NCBI GenBank assembly: GCA_005281725.1
Contig: SSBO01000009.1
Coordinates: 3,608,163 to 3,672,162, forward strand
From: Wuchereria bancrofti
Lineage: Eukaryota > Nematoda > Chromadorea > Rhabditida > Onchocercidae
Direction: 5' to 3'
DNA length: 64,000 nucleotides
Positions 48,311-63,265 of this stretch are shown here, in pieces. The notes below the pieces were generated by a model, which had not been told where the DNA came from, did no database searches, and saw nothing but the letters and a program-made list of their open reading frames with translations. A program made the translations under genes and the position numbers. Positions within the stretch are counted from its first letter, which is position 1. Each line of letters starts with the position of its first letter.

Positions 48311-51300
48311 ACATACGCACCGACAAATAATGATGGACATTTATGGATATTAAATGATGTAGATCTTGGAAAACAAAACTTTGATGATGAATTGTAAGAA
48401 AAAAAAAGTTGACGTAAGAAGTATGTACGTGTACCTTGCGGTATCCACGCAAAGTTATAACGATAGGAATGGTGCGCTAAATGAAGAAAATTAGCAAAGA
48501 TTTGCTCTGCTTTATGAAAGAAGTATAAATTAATAGAAATAACAAGTCAGGAAAGAGAAAGAGACGTGAAAGTTAGTGAAGAAGAAACTATGATATTATA
48601 TACTTCTCACCTTTGCTACCCATAACCTTTCATATATTAATATTGATAGATTCGTTGAAAAGACTTACTAATTACTCTATCAGACTTCCACACGACAGCC
48701 ATTTGTGACATCTCTTTCAATTAGCATTCTAAACAGTTTAATTTTTAGTAAACATTCATGAAACAAACATTACTGATAGAAATAAATTATTCTGAAATAT
48801 CTTCCTATTTACTTTACTTCAGATCTAATCTGCTGGACGAATCCTCGTTACTTTCATACGGTAATTTAGAATAAAAAAAATTCTAGACAATTCTATTAGA
48901 AATGTGTAAGGTTAAAACCAAAGTCTCCGTACTAATCAATTAAAATTCCTCAAAACAAGTTTGATCAAGCTGATTATAAATGAGAAAAGTATTATTGTTT
49001 CAAAGAATCAATAACATATAGATATTACATGGAGCTAATAGAAGCGCGCGCAAAAAGCACTTCTGTAATGTAATGAAGCGTATCAGAAAATAAAGCTTTA
49101 AACACCAATTTGATTGGCATTATGCTAGGCATTGATTAACAGTTGAGCGACAATAGTTCAACAAGTTAATGACACCTGACGGCTATGAGTTTCAATTTAC
49201 TGCTCAACTTTATTCTCCCTGCATCTTAACTACGGTACCTCTCAGATTACAATTCTTTTCTTTCCTTTATTTATAAACCGATGAAATCAAGGTTCCTATC
49301 CGGATAGAATGTGAAATAAACAATTAATTTGAAAATAAAGTACAATTGTTTAAATCATATTATTATTGAATTATCATTATAAAATTGCAAAATAATCTTA
49401 CAAACTTCTATTGCTTAACAATTGAGGAAAATTCAATTATTGCTCATGTCGAAAGCAATAAAAATCTTAAAGAGTAATGTACGTGGAACTTCAATTATTG
49501 GAAAAATTTGCATACATTTAGCAAAATTATGCATTTCGTTTAAGTGAAGCAAGGAAGATTTTAGGAAGCTTAAATTCTTTTTGAAAAGTACCAAAATAAT
49601 GATTTCACACTTCTTTAATTATTTGCTTGATAGAACTACTATGAGAGGATTAAAGTGAAGAGAGGAAAGGATTACTCATTCGAAATCCTAGACAGTAAAT
49701 CCTTTTGAGAATGTTCAACTGATTGAAATAATAATGAATGCAGTTGACACTCAAACAGATCATCTACTCTTATCGTCCCTGGCATGGATGTATTATCCGA
49801 TGGCATTATTTTAATTCATTTAGTTTATGTTAAATAATAATTTATGATAAAAGCAACTAATATAAATTCTTTTTTAATTTTTATTCTTATAATAAAAAAA
49901 GAATTATTACACCGAAATGTTTAATAAAACAACTGTAATAAATAATGTAACGTCATTTAAGTTTATGTTAATATTAAGATTAGAAATTTAAAAAATATAA
50001 GAAACTTAGAAATAAATGAATGGTAAAAGATCAACTATAGGTAAGAATTAAAACACAGTTTAAATGTAAGTTTATACTAGATCTATGGTAATTTATGCAA
50101 AAGAATACAAAAGAGTTTGAAAGATGAAAGATTCCATTTTACTAGGTGTGCTACAACTCGGCAACATCCCTTATCGTTACTTAGCAACAGCAACCGCTGA
50201 ACATTCATGAATAAACATTCATTTGGATAACAACTGGGAGGCATGAGTTTAGACACTGGAAGGGAAACGGGTAGTAAGGTCGAGATTAAGGTTACTCGAC
50301 TAATTCTTCCATGACAATTAGCATCAGACTAATGACCTCATCAGGTTTAAGGTCACTTTTAAAAAATGATAGTCATTGAAACGTAAGACTAGAACAAACA
50401 ACTAAATCTTTGATTTTTTTTATCTGTGTATGTGTATGATTAGCTTTTTTTTTCACATAGAATCTAATGCTATATACTTAAAATCTCACCAGAAATTTAA
50501 TTTTAAATAACGTTGAACTCACTTCAATGATAATTTCACTTACCAACTTACCGTATCCGTAAAGAATGTCATATTTTTACTTATAATATTAACAAAATTT
50601 AAACCTTTCACAATCACTTGATTTTTTGTGAATTTGTTTTAGATTTCCTTCAATGTTTCTGTTTTACTGTAAAAAAGTTCTACGACGGTTCTCCTTAATC
50701 ACTTTTACCTTTACCATTTCACTATTTACTAGGTAGAATATACCATTCATTGAACCTAATATGACACTGATACTATTTAATTGAGCCTTATGACTACGTA
50801 CCCGATACCTTGCATAATGTCTGATTTCTTGGCTTTACAAGTAATGGTATGATGTGTCAGTTGAATCTTACGATAACAATTCATATGATACATTGTATCT
50901 GTATAATTTTTGGGTCTTAAAATCATCTATAAATTATCATTAAAGATAAAAGCATGTATTTTAGGTGGAAAGGCTAAAAATCAATCAATAAATTATTTTT
51001 GGACACTATGCAAGGTTCTAAAAAAGACTCGTAATTTTTTTTTTGCTTAATAATGAAACTACTTTTAAAAATAACCAAGATAATATACTTACTTCTAATA
51101 GACAGTTATTGTCTTCTTCTCTTCCCTTAGACTATTCCCTCGTTCCAAGACATAATGGCTTGTGTCATCGTGTCATTATTGATTCATGAAGATGATCCAT
51201 CAAACAGGAACGATTCATTCCTTTGAAACATACAGAAGTGGATGTGATGGGATGCGATGTACAGTGGTGAGTAACAAGGACGCTTGGAAGTGGCGGTAAT

Positions 51301-52937
51301 TGCCGTACAATCCATTAGGAATACGGAATATACTGGACAGTATATAAAAAAGGTATGATAGACTGCGGAATGGACAAAGAGGACGGGAATTCAGGAGGAA
51401 TAATAATGGAATCGAGGAATCGGTAGCGGAGGTATAAGACGGAGATAGTGGAGTGACAATGTGTCATTTTAAAATGTTGTTAATGTAATGTACCTTTCAA
51501 CTAATAATCAATATTACAACTAATAATCAATACTCAAATTCCAAATAACTTTTTTAATTTCCAAAATTAACGATTATAGTAAAGTTTGTCAACAAGTGAT
51601 AAGTGGTAAGCAATACAGGATAGATCATTTAATAAAGGAATTTTTTGCAAATTTTAAAATCAATAAAAATCGATTAAGGAATTTTTTTTTAAATATTCTT
51701 GAATACGATTTATTTGTCGATAGTAGCCTAGCTAAATGCCTCGGTATTTCATCCTAAATTACTATTAATAAGCCATAATAATAGTTTGCAAAATTTTGAA
51801 ATGAAGTATTTAAACGTTTTCGTTTATACGGCATGAAGTAATTGCCGAGAAAAAAGTAGAAGCGAGATGATAATTTATGGCCTGTTGGCAATCAATGTGA
51901 ATTAGTGGCGCCATGAATAATCTTCACCATTTAACCGCTTTGACCTTCATCGTGTTTTATTGTAAGCGATGGACAATTATTGCCATCCATCTGATCTATA
52001 TTTTATTAGTGGGCGCAAAAAAAAAAAACAGCGCTTCTTATACATTTTAGCTTTTTCATTGTTTAGAAAATCTCGACATGCTTTCAAAATTTTGTATTCT
52101 TTAAATTAATGCAACTTGAAGAAAGTTATAGCTGCTGAGACTGGGAAAGAGAAACGAACCTATAATATGGTAAAGGAACTACATGCGACTATCATCAAAA
52201 CTATTGAGTCGTAAAATCTCTATTGAGGATAGATAAATTGAGATCTCGAAAAGTAAGAAGAATGATAAAAATGAAAAATGGAGATTGATATCAGTCAAAC
52301 TTTCACTTCGATATCATTAAGATCTGATAGTAAATACAAGGATGACCAAGCCAAGACATCTCTTCTTGGCTTATTTTCTCTACTTTCGGTTTCAACTACG
52401 TAGCCAAAGTTATTCTTCTTCCTTCTGGAAAACCATTCAACAATAACTGTAATCGGCAAGTGCCTTTTTTACTGAATTCTAATTTTCCATGCTTTTTCAG
52501 ATTGATATATCTAATTCTACTGGTCGGAAATAATAATAAAGTTACAGTGGTTGTTAAATATCTGTATGAAAAAATATTTAACTATTTCGAAGTGATGATA
52601 TGCCTGTACATGACAAGAGACTAGGCCTATGAGATCAGCTAAACCGATCTGTCGTGACAGTTTCGTGATTGGATTATTGTTATGGGTGAATAAAGGTCAT
52701 CAAAAAAAAAAGAAAAAAAAAACACTATGCATTCTTTCACCATTTGCTAACAATAAAGTGAGTTTATTTATTTTTTTTATGAAGCCTATTTATTTGAAAA
52801 ATCTGTGAGAGAAAGAAAGAGAAAAAAAGCGTAGTTGACAGGAAGAAGCGACGCGATAAATAACTGTCAAGGGACAGCCAAACATAATATCAAGTCTCTC
52901 CTTCTCCCTTTCGCAGTCCCATCATAAATCTCCTTTT

Positions 52938-53018
52938 TCAGACCACCGTATTCTCTCAGCTCCAAGTAATTCTTTCCTGATTTCTCCAAAAATGAAATTA
53001 ATAGGTACGGTGGTCTGA
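52938..53018. repeat. 13-bp perfect inverted repeat with 55-base spacer
   Basis: TCAGACCACCGTA (52938-52950) and TACGGTGGTCTGA (53006-53018) are exact reverse complements. The G+C content of the arms is high for this region. Confidence 0.8.
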
Positions 53019-55421
53019 TCTTTCTCCATTTACAAAACTTTCATTCGAGCAAGTGCTCCACTTTTTTCTTCATTTAGAAATGAAAACCGGATAAATCTTC
53101 CTCAGTTTGATCAAATGATTAATTCATACAAATTAACATCTAAATTACTTTCAAATATTTCGAAAATAAAAATGCAACATTTCATCGATTTAATCATACC
53201 AAAAAAAAAAAGAAAACAGGTCGGTGAATTAAATTTAACGATTTTTTGGTATGAATTGAATCGGAAAAACAACAGCAAAAAAATAATAAGAATTGAATTG
53301 AGGAAGAAAAAGAAAAAAAGAAGCAAAAAAAAAAGGAAGTGGAAAGGAATACGATACCAAAATACCAAGATATCACGATATCAGTAATATTTTATATCTT
53401 CTATCAACTATTAGTGGTACCATACTTTCTACAATAATTATACTGCCATCACTTATATTACCAATGAAAGCTCGCGGCTTAGTTCAAAAACGGTGATTAG
53501 CAGCAAATTTGTCGATTGACAGCTGCATTGGAACGGGGCGGAACTGACACGACACAAAAGAACCTTACGCATATATAGGAAGAAAGGGAAGGAAAAATCA
53601 GAAGGGAGTCGGAGGTGATTTAACGGTGGTCCAATTGCGCCATCAAATGAAACCTTTGCTAAGAGCATATAATAAGCTGTTCAAATAGTCTTGTTACTTA
53701 TCCCCGTAATGATACATATCATCGGTGTACTTCAAAGAGCATCAACATGACTTCATCCTGTATTCTCGTTCCCATTAGTGATGACAATCTCTGATCAAAA
53801 AATTAACTACACAAAAATCCCAATATCCATCTGCTTGTCGAATATTCGACGTTCAACAGATTAAGAACAAAAATCCATGAGCTGTAATTAACATTTTTTC
53901 TAGGATATAGGATTGAGCGCAATTTAACTGAAACATATCATTCCTGTTTTATCTTTGCATTTATGCCAATTTACCAAATTATTTTCAAAATATTCACATT
54001 TGGCTTTGTTGAGTAAAATATTTGGGCGTACGAAAATTTAATTTCAAATGAATACTATATCAAGTGAACTGATAAAAATTAAAACAGTGCATTATCACAA
54101 AAATAACCAAATTAACGTTTGATTTAAAGTTTGAAAGAAACTAAATAATAGCTAGATTTAACCAACAATTAGTTCTAGCTAGAATATATGATTGTGAAGG
54201 ATTATTTCCAGGTTATCAATATTTCAGACTAAGACAAAATTCGAAAATGCTTCAGTTAAATATGTGATTTTTTATTTTTTATTTTTTTATTTTTATTTTA
54301 CACGAATTATAGTTCAAGCGATAATCAGCGAATCGAACCATTGAATCAAATCAAAAAACTCATTTTTCAATTCATTTTTCGGAACATTTGAGATATGAGA
54401 CCAGTTTATTGATAAATAAAAACATGATTGAATGGAAGATGATACCTGATGTGACATCTTGCCCTTCGATATCCATGCAAATTGCACAGAATATGTCATC
54501 TATCATCGTTTCAGCTAAACGTTCTTCAAATCATATCATATAATTTCATGTCTTTATCATTCCACTTATCAGTATTTATGTTAGTGCACAAATAGTATTC
54601 TTATAAAAAGAAGAAAAAAAAAAGAAAGTATTCTTACTATGGAAACATGCATTAAATAAAATTAAGGAAACACTTCAAAGTATTGGCAATTTTTGTAATT
54701 TTGCAAACTTCGGAGTAAAATTTTAAATGTATTTAAAAAAAACAGTCAAATTTAAAAGTCGTCTTTAAAAGTTAATTTTACTTTGAATTAATTCCTGATA
54801 GAAAACGTTGACAGAAACAATATATCAGCGATGGATTAGAATTCTGGAAACCATTTATATAAGACAAAAACAATGTCAAATTCTCTTATATCATTAAAAA
54901 TACGATTATACTTTTGTTCAATGTATGAAAATTATGCTAATGAATATTCTCTCTTACAAGTGACTAGAAGTAAAGAAATTAAAGTTAATTAATTATAATG
55001 AAACTAATCCGACTTTTTTTAATTAAAAATGAAACAAAAATATGTTATAGTACTAAACCAAACAAAAAATAGCGCTGTTAATGGAAACATTGCTTTTATT
55101 GTATTAGATTCAATTTTGACAAGTAAAGGTGTAAAGTTAGCCAATTAATTTTTTTGAATTAAAATTTTTTAAATTAGGGATTTTTTTTTAGGGGAGGAAG
55201 GGGGAAATAAATCTGATCAAAATATTGAATAAAATTCTGACAATAGGAAACACAAAAAGCTAGAGCATTTCAAATTTTTTAATATTAATCGGAAATTTAT
55301 TTGAAATTACAAGTATTTGAAAAAAATTTCCTTTCATTTAACTTTTAAGCTAATTTTAAAAACAATTTTGATAGAAAATAAGTGTATTCTCAGAGTACGT
55401 TTTTTTTTTTTTTTTTTGCAG

Positions 55422-55528
55422 ATACTTTCGTTGACGTTCGCATTGATATTAACCTGTTCGATAGGTTGCTCGAATTTCATGTGTAAAAAGATATGTATCA
55501 AGATGATAACATCATGTTTTTGTTACAG
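55422..55528 (+). other. Possible exon for a Cys-rich secreted peptide
   Basis: A long T-run ending TTTTGCAG opens a 107-base segment closed by ACAG|GTATTT. It reads ILSLTFALILTCSIGCSNF, then MCKKICIKM and SCFCY. A hydrophobic, signal-like stretch runs into closely spaced cysteines. No start codon exon or second coding exon was identified, so this may be chance. Confidence 0.2.
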
Positions 55529-56750
55529 GTATTTCTATTCTAATTTCATCATTTTTATTAAGGTAGGAAACTTAGTAGCAAGAAATTTTTAGAGTTTTTA
55601 ATTATTAATGTAACAATAAGCTGAAAGATTTAATGACTGAAATTATAAAAAAATTTATTTATGCTAATTTATTCACATACGAAATAATGAAAATGAATCA
55701 AGCAAGAATAATAATAATAATAATTATACTAATCAATCGAAGTTAAATAAGTTGTGAAGAAAACTAATGATGCAATAGTTAAGAAATTGATAGTGATTTT
55801 CTGGTTCTTCGCGAGGAATTATATCATCGGCGATCTGTTGTGGCGCAATGTCGTCTGCAGAAGAAAATTTGGTGGTGGCGAAAATGCCGATTATACTCCA
55901 TTTATCATGTCACTATGATACACTAAAATATGCTGTTTAGGGATATTTCTAAGAACAAAATTTACTGCCATTTCAAGCAAAGAGTATTGACTTAATCAAT
56001 AAGAAATTAATAAAATATTTTTACTTAGATGAAAAACTAACTTATAATATATTATTATTACTATTATTATTAACATTATTGTTATTAATGATATATCATT
56101 TTTAAAAGGTCAAATAAACTATTCAGATTATTCAGTTCAGTGTTTTTTAGTCTAACAGTCAATGTCTCATTACAATTAGAAAAACTAAACAATTAATTAA
56201 TGAGTGAAAGAATAACTTTTATCGACTATCACTGTAATTTCTTCTTAATGATTGTTTGTTATCATTATAATTCTATCTTAATGACTGTTACCAGCATTAT
56301 CACACCATCGTCACCACTGTGTCATCACATGGTCACATTCCAAGAAAAGGACTGATGTCATCAATCGCTTTGTCATTCACAAAAGCAGCTGCAATAGTCC
56401 AATTCTGGTTCTGATCGTCAGATTGTATAGCTTTTTTGGCTTCGGATACTATCCACTTTTTTCATTTCGTATCGCTGAGTTTACAAATTGTCACATTAAA
56501 TTGATCAACAATTTAATTAATAACCAATAAATTGGTGCTCATTTCAATTTATAAAAATATTCTGGCTCTCAACAACTGATTAAAATCAATAATTTTCTTC
56601 AATGAAATTTGAAATAAAACAAGTCAGAATTTTTTTTGAGTTGATTTTAGAATTGACCTGAAAGAAATGTATACTTAAAATTAAACAGGAACAAGTGAAT
56701 TGAAGGTGAAATTAAATTGTATGTCTAAAATATTTCTCCTTTGAGTAGGA

Positions 56751-56796
56751 TAGAAAGAGAGAAGAAGAGAGAGAAAGAAGGGTAGAGAGAGAGAAA
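56751..56796 (+). repeat. GA-rich simple repeat
   Basis: Purine-only run dominated by GA and GAA units. Confidence 0.8.
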
Positions 56797-59700
56797 TGCT
56801 TATATTCAAAATTAAATTTAATATTCACTTATCGATATACCAAATCCTGTTTTTAAGTTTATTTAAAATTTGGATATAGTCCAGAGAGAAGAATCACAAA
56901 ATTGATTTATGAAGTAATTACAACTCGTCGGATTTTCTTGTTAATTGAAGTTTCGTTTTTTTTTTCACAAATTATTTCTTTCATTTTCTTTCAACTTCCA
57001 TGAAGGAAAAAATTTTTTTGAAAAATTTCACAGTTAACTATCGAATCAATTGCTCAAATTACTACTTGCAATTTTCGATCTCTGATCATCAAATTATTCC
57101 TATTAGGGACATGTTTAGGCTTCGCATCATCATGTGTGACATTTAATTTAATGTTAAGCTTGTTCGTTATGACTTCTTTTGTTTTTGTTTAATTCTCAAA
57201 TAACTTGATTCTTTTCGAAACACGTGAAGCACGTAAATACTCTTTGAGCATTGTTTGCAGTCTAAAATATTCTCTCGTTCAATAGCTTGGCTTTAATAAT
57301 TATTTCATAACAAAATTAGTCAATTGCTTCATTTGATTTAAAAATAAAATCAGGTATATTTAATTTTTCCAATACAAGCAAACCAGTTCATACATTCACG
57401 TGTCTGCATTCACGTAAACTCTTAAATTCCTCTTAAACACTCACAAATTTATATGTTTTTTTGTTTATTAAAACTCAACAATTATTTACTCTTATTTGCT
57501 ATGGGATGAAATTTTAAAATGTGTTTTTTCGTACACTTTTCTATTCTCGAAATGATCTCATTATTTGCACACGTGAATTTGCTTCCGGATAACGTGAGAC
57601 ACTGTGCAACGTGTTACTAATTGTTCATAATGATTATTTTTATCATTTCGAAATTGCGTCTTAGTTATAATATTAAATAGCTGAATGTCTTTTTCTCCCA
57701 TTTGAGATTTCATTAGAAGTAAACATAAATAGCTAACGTTGATGTCATAAAACCAGATCGTGATGTCACACTTCACGTCATTTTAGAAAATTATTCCGAA
57801 TTTCAAGTTGCCAACTTGCAATTAAATTTTTCATGGGATAGAAGAAATGCATTGAGAAAAAAGTTAGGACAAATCACGCAATAGCAGCGAAATCTTCCGG
57901 TGTATGTATTTCAATAAAATGTACAGAGTTGACAATTAGCGAAATGCCAACGTTTAAAAAATCGAAATATTTGAGTCAGTAAATGAATGAATGATATCAA
58001 ATAAATTTTTTTTCCTGAATTCTTTTTCATTTCTGAATTCATAAAAGTTTTCTGAATTTCTGAATTCATAAAAGATTAAGCATTCAATGGTGAAATTACC
58101 TGCAATTGTTGCCTAATATAGAGTGAAATTAAACTTTCCTCATTATTTCAATAACTTGAGGAATAATTAATAGATTACCCACAGGTGAGCAATCTTTTTG
58201 CATAATGCAAACACATACGTATTTCTATATTCATCATAAAAAAAATTTTTGCTTAGTGCTTTGCCACTTTATAATTTTAATTCTGATTTATTAAAATTTA
58301 AAAATATACTGGTGTGTGCATCAGATTAGTAATAACATTTATTAACTTACCTGTATTACTGATTGTCTTACACTTACGAATATAATAAATGTAAGAGAAA
58401 ATAGCTATTTATTTTAAACTCTTTGATTTATATAAATGTAAGCATTAACAATACTCCTAATTTTCCAATAAAATATGCTGTTACATCAATTAATATTTAT
58501 TGATATAATATTTAATTTCAGCTAATCATTAATTTCGGATTATAAATGGAACTTTGGAAGACAGAAAGTTTTTATTCTTCCATTTGAAATTTTAATAAAA
58601 CTTGAGAAAAGTCTTATTAAAAGTTATCTATTATAAAGATTCTTACTTTTCACTTGTGCTTCTCTTTCACTTTTTCTTTCATGTCATAGAAAGAAAGAAA
58701 TCAAAACAGAACTGACGATTGCCAGTTCACAACATCGAATTTCAAATTAGTCTATCAACTAATCTACTAGTTTAATAAACCACACTAGTTTTGCATCCAT
58801 CTCTATGCAGAAACTTTAATAAAACTTTGCAAAAAGCGTTCGACTTACTTATTCTCAAAATTTTTTTGAAAAACGAAAAGGAAGAAGTAAAGACAAAATA
58901 ACAATTAATGTTACGGTAATCATTTAAAAAGAATAGTGGCAAAATAAAATTTATAAAAGAACAAAACTAAGAATAAAATTGAATAATTAAATGAGAGTGG
59001 AAAGTAATTTGCATGGGTAATTAAGAGAAATAAAAATATTTGCAGTTTAAAGTGAATTTTCAAAATTTCCACTACTGTATATCGTCGATGTTAAATGTTT
59101 AAGGACAGAAGTTAGTACTGTAAAAATTTCCTGATAATTAAACATGCAATTTCCACTAACATATTTAAAACAATAAAAAAAACTCCCTCTCCAATTACCA
59201 CCTGTTTAATCACTTTCAATGTCTAATAATAGATGGATAAGCCAAACGTGATTGATATGATCTTTTGACTGAGTTTAGAATTTTGTTTCATTGAAATTTA
59301 ATAACAGTATTGTTTGAAACTAAAATTTTAAGAATATAAAATTATTTCAGAACAATTGCCACTTGTTCGTTGCAGATTATATTCGTTGCAGCGATTTTTG
59401 CATAAAGCTATCTAAAATTTGACAACGAATAAAACGAAATGATGAATCATATTTTTTTTCCTTGGGTAGAAAACAAATAAAACAAATAATTTAAAAAAAG
59501 AGCAAAATTGGAATTCAATTTATTGGAATATTATATTATTATATATAGCGTTTGGTTCTGTTTGTTTTCAAATTTCCGAAAAAAAAAATTTAGTCTTTAG
59601 CTTTAATAATTGATTTTTTTTTTCTAACTTCTTATTCGTAACTCAATTTTTCTACTTAACAGAAAAAAAGAGAAAAAAAACATTGCAGCTTGTGCTAAAA

Positions 59701-62700
59701 ATAATATTTTTCAACTAACTAATAATTCGATCAGTTTCTGTGTCACTTTAAAAGGCCTTATTTGTTTACTTCTCGCATTAATGTTGTCCCAACTACTCAT
59801 TATTTTTAGTAATAATATTTCATATTATTAATTATGAATACCTTATTTGATCGATAAAATTATCATTATGCTATCTTTTAATCGAATCAAATAATTCATG
59901 GTTAAATTGTTTAATAACAATTAAAATTATTTTCAGTTAAATAATTCGGAAAGATTTCATTAATAATAATGAGGAAAAGTTACTTTTAAACATGTGTCGT
60001 TGTCACACTCATGACAGATGTTATCAAACAAAAAAAAAAAAATTAAATGCGATATTTTCCGAAGTACATTAATTAAAAAAAAGAGCAATAGTTAAAAGGA
60101 ATTTCATTTACAAGTTTGCAGAATGAAAAATGATTCATTAGGTTGACTAAGAGAAAGGTTGCCAGGAGTTTTAAAATATGCATGAGATAAAGAGAATTTT
60201 CTTATATTCACTTTTGCATCTTTTTTTTTTGTTTGCTTTCAGATAAACTATTTTATTGAGAGTGTAATCAACGATAGATAATGCTACAAAGAAATCATTC
60301 ATTTCGGATCAATGCTCACATTTGTTGTCATTCATTCTGATTTAGTTACTGAAATTTGCAGTCATTCATTTCGGATTAATATTTCATTAATGAATTTATC
60401 ATTGTTTTACGAAAATTTATAAAAAATAATGCAAATATTTAATTGTGGTTTGAAAAAATTTATCAATTAATTAGGATTGGATACAAAAGTTTATTTAGTT
60501 AAATTCTTAGCAATGCAAATGACAAGTATTAAAATGAAACAAGTATTAAAATCAAAATTTATCATAGAATTTATGAGGTAATTATGGCTAAGACCAACAA
60601 TAAGATAAAAGGTAAAGAATTACAATTTAGGATTCGTAGTTATCAAACGAATATTCTTTATGGTTCAATTCATTTTGTAATTCAAAAATTTAAATGTATC
60701 GTGCAAAATGCAATAATTTCCTCTTTTCCTTATTATTACTAAAACTGGACATGAAACGATGAAAATTTGCAACTTATTGTTAATAAATTCTTATTAATTC
60801 ATATTCAAGCAAACTTGTTAATCATTTTTTTCACGAGCTGACAAAACGTATTTACATTTTTCGTTGGACTCTGTAATATAATTCGCCTATGCTTCGACTA
60901 ATATATTTCAATTTCATATATCAAATTTAAAAACCTTCTATATATATTTAAATTAGTCATATTTTAAATTCAAAAACTATTTCTAAATTGATGATTGATC
61001 GTTTAATATGCATAAAACTATTCAGAAAAAAAGTCGGACTGACTATATTTGTTATAGCTGTTTCATAATAGATTATTATAGCTGTTCTCATAATTCATCT
61101 TTTTCTAAATGAGACTTTTAAATTATGCAAAGAAAAAATTACCTTAAAAAGTAATTTTCAAATTACTTTATTAGACATATACATGCATTTATATTCACGG
61201 ATTCTTTTTTCAAACAAATTTTTTTCCATATTCTAAAACAGTTAAACATTGATTAACTAAGTTAATTTGAGATTAATTAAGATCAAGAGCAAGGCTGGTT
61301 AAAAATTTAAATTTTCAGTTGCTCATATCTGTCATTATTTGGCCATATTATGCTTTCAATCATTGGTGTAATTAATATATCGACTTATCAGCTTTGATTA
61401 GTTGCTTTATCAGTATGTCATAGCGTGCGCTTCTTTTCTATATGGAAAAACTTAAATAGAAAGTTGAAATTTTATTAACATACTTTAAATTATCGCCTAT
61501 TTTGATCGCGATCATGTCAGTTACATAATTATTGCTGATTTCCTTAAATGCATTTTTATTTATCAAGTTATCAAGAAATTTGGTATACATTGTTGCTGGC
61601 AAAATATTGCGACTTTACTTTATAAATTATTTCATGTCTAAATTTCTTTTCAATCATTTACCAGTTTGTTCGGTTGTTGATGACAGAGGTCAAAAAGGTC
61701 AAGATTAGTGAAGAGATATTGCACCATTTTTGTCATTTAAAAATTTGATAATACAAAAAAAAAACGTTAGTCATCGAAATGCAAATTCAGATTCATTTAA
61801 TACATAAATAATAACTTCGTTTCTATTTTCCGAAAATTTTAAGAGATAAGAGTAAAGTCAAATTAAACGAAAATTTTTTCAATTAAATGCACAAACACAT
61901 AAAGTAGTTCAGGTGGGTTAGCCAACTTAGCAGTGGCAATTGTTTTTGTTCTTTGATGAAATATTCTTGATTATTTAATTTCTACACAAACCACGGAAAC
62001 GAAATGCGTCGGAAATTATAGAAGACCAAACTGCAGCGTTACGCAATTTGCTCATTCACGTAGCGTTTATTTTCGAAAGTAATTTGCGATGAATATTTGG
62101 AAGAGCAAGAAATTTTGCGTTATTAGTACTTTTAAGAAATTATCATTTTAAATTTGTTCAACGTCACAAGTTTTTAAGCAATAAAAAATTTTATTTATAC
62201 TTCAAAATTATGTTCTTCTTTGTAAATTATGTTCTTCTTTGTTTTAAATTTTGTCTTACTGTCAAAATTGCTAACTACTCTTTTTTACAATAAAAGAACT
62301 TCTATGTTGAAAATTGCAGAAAATGTAAAAATGATCAACTCTTTTTAATGAAATTACAAATTGTCGTCTGGAAAAGGCAAGCATAGCAATTTGATATTTA
62401 AAATCGAAAAAAAATGGCATCTTTCAATTTAAGTATAAAAATTCTAGGATCCATTCATAATTCCTTTCATTTTTTATCTTGCTATTTTTGCATTCAAATA
62501 TCATTTTCAATCAAAAAACTTTCTCATATAAAAAAAAAACATTTCACCACACTCTTTTAACTGTGATTTTCTGTTTTCATATATGGAATTATTTGACAAT
62601 TTTAATTTCCGAGTTGATGAAATTTTATACTTCGAATCTCAAACTAACTAACATCCATTTCATCATTCTATTTAAGAAAAAAAAAAAACGAAAATCCATT

Positions 62701-63243
62701 AAAGCCAGTATTGTTATTTTCGACTATCTTTAAGAACTCATTTCCTTTTTTTACTGCAATTTAAAAAAAACGAAAAAAAAAACAGCGCTCAGTGTCTACC
62801 ATCTTTGGCTTCATTGAAGTTAAATAAATAATGCTTGGAAGATAGATTATACTTGGCACATTATTCAAAATAACGTCTGTTTGGAATAAACTTGCTTCAG
62901 TATGTTTTTCACTGTGTAATAAACACACTGAATTACAATTAATTTTGAAATTCCAAACACTTAACTTAGAATGGTACTCATCATTTTGGCTCATTACTAT
63001 TATTTGGCATTAATGCAAAAATAGCCTAGTAGACCGCAATATCGCTAATGGATATCTCATACAAATGGATTATGATGAGTGCATGTGATATTTTAATATG
63101 TGTATATATCTAGCTATTATAGCAATAACTTAGCTTAATAAGCTAAAAAGTAAGGATCATATCTGATAATGTCTAATGTAGTTTAATTTATTCCTTTCTT
63201 CAACTGTAATAATAATAATGTTCCATTTTGCATAATGAATGAT

Positions 63244-63265
63244 TTCCTTCCTTCCTTCCTTCCTT
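63244..63265 (+). repeat. (TTCC)n simple repeat
   Basis: Five copies of TTCC followed by a T run. Confidence 0.85.

Larger units (their letters stand above)
47285..52900. other. Gene-poor region, part 1
   Basis: Upstream of the - strand gene. Its promoter presumably lies in the first kilobase. The stretch holds a (CA)n run, a TGACCT/AGGTCA inverted pair at 50333-50355, and short less A+T-rich patches near 50.2, 51.2 and 51.9 kb. I found no supported exon chain on either strand. Confidence 0.5.

Noticed and set aside
53111..53387. Open frames on both strands (Lys/Arg-rich on +, Phe-rich on -)
   Set aside because: They arise from A-rich low-complexity sequence.
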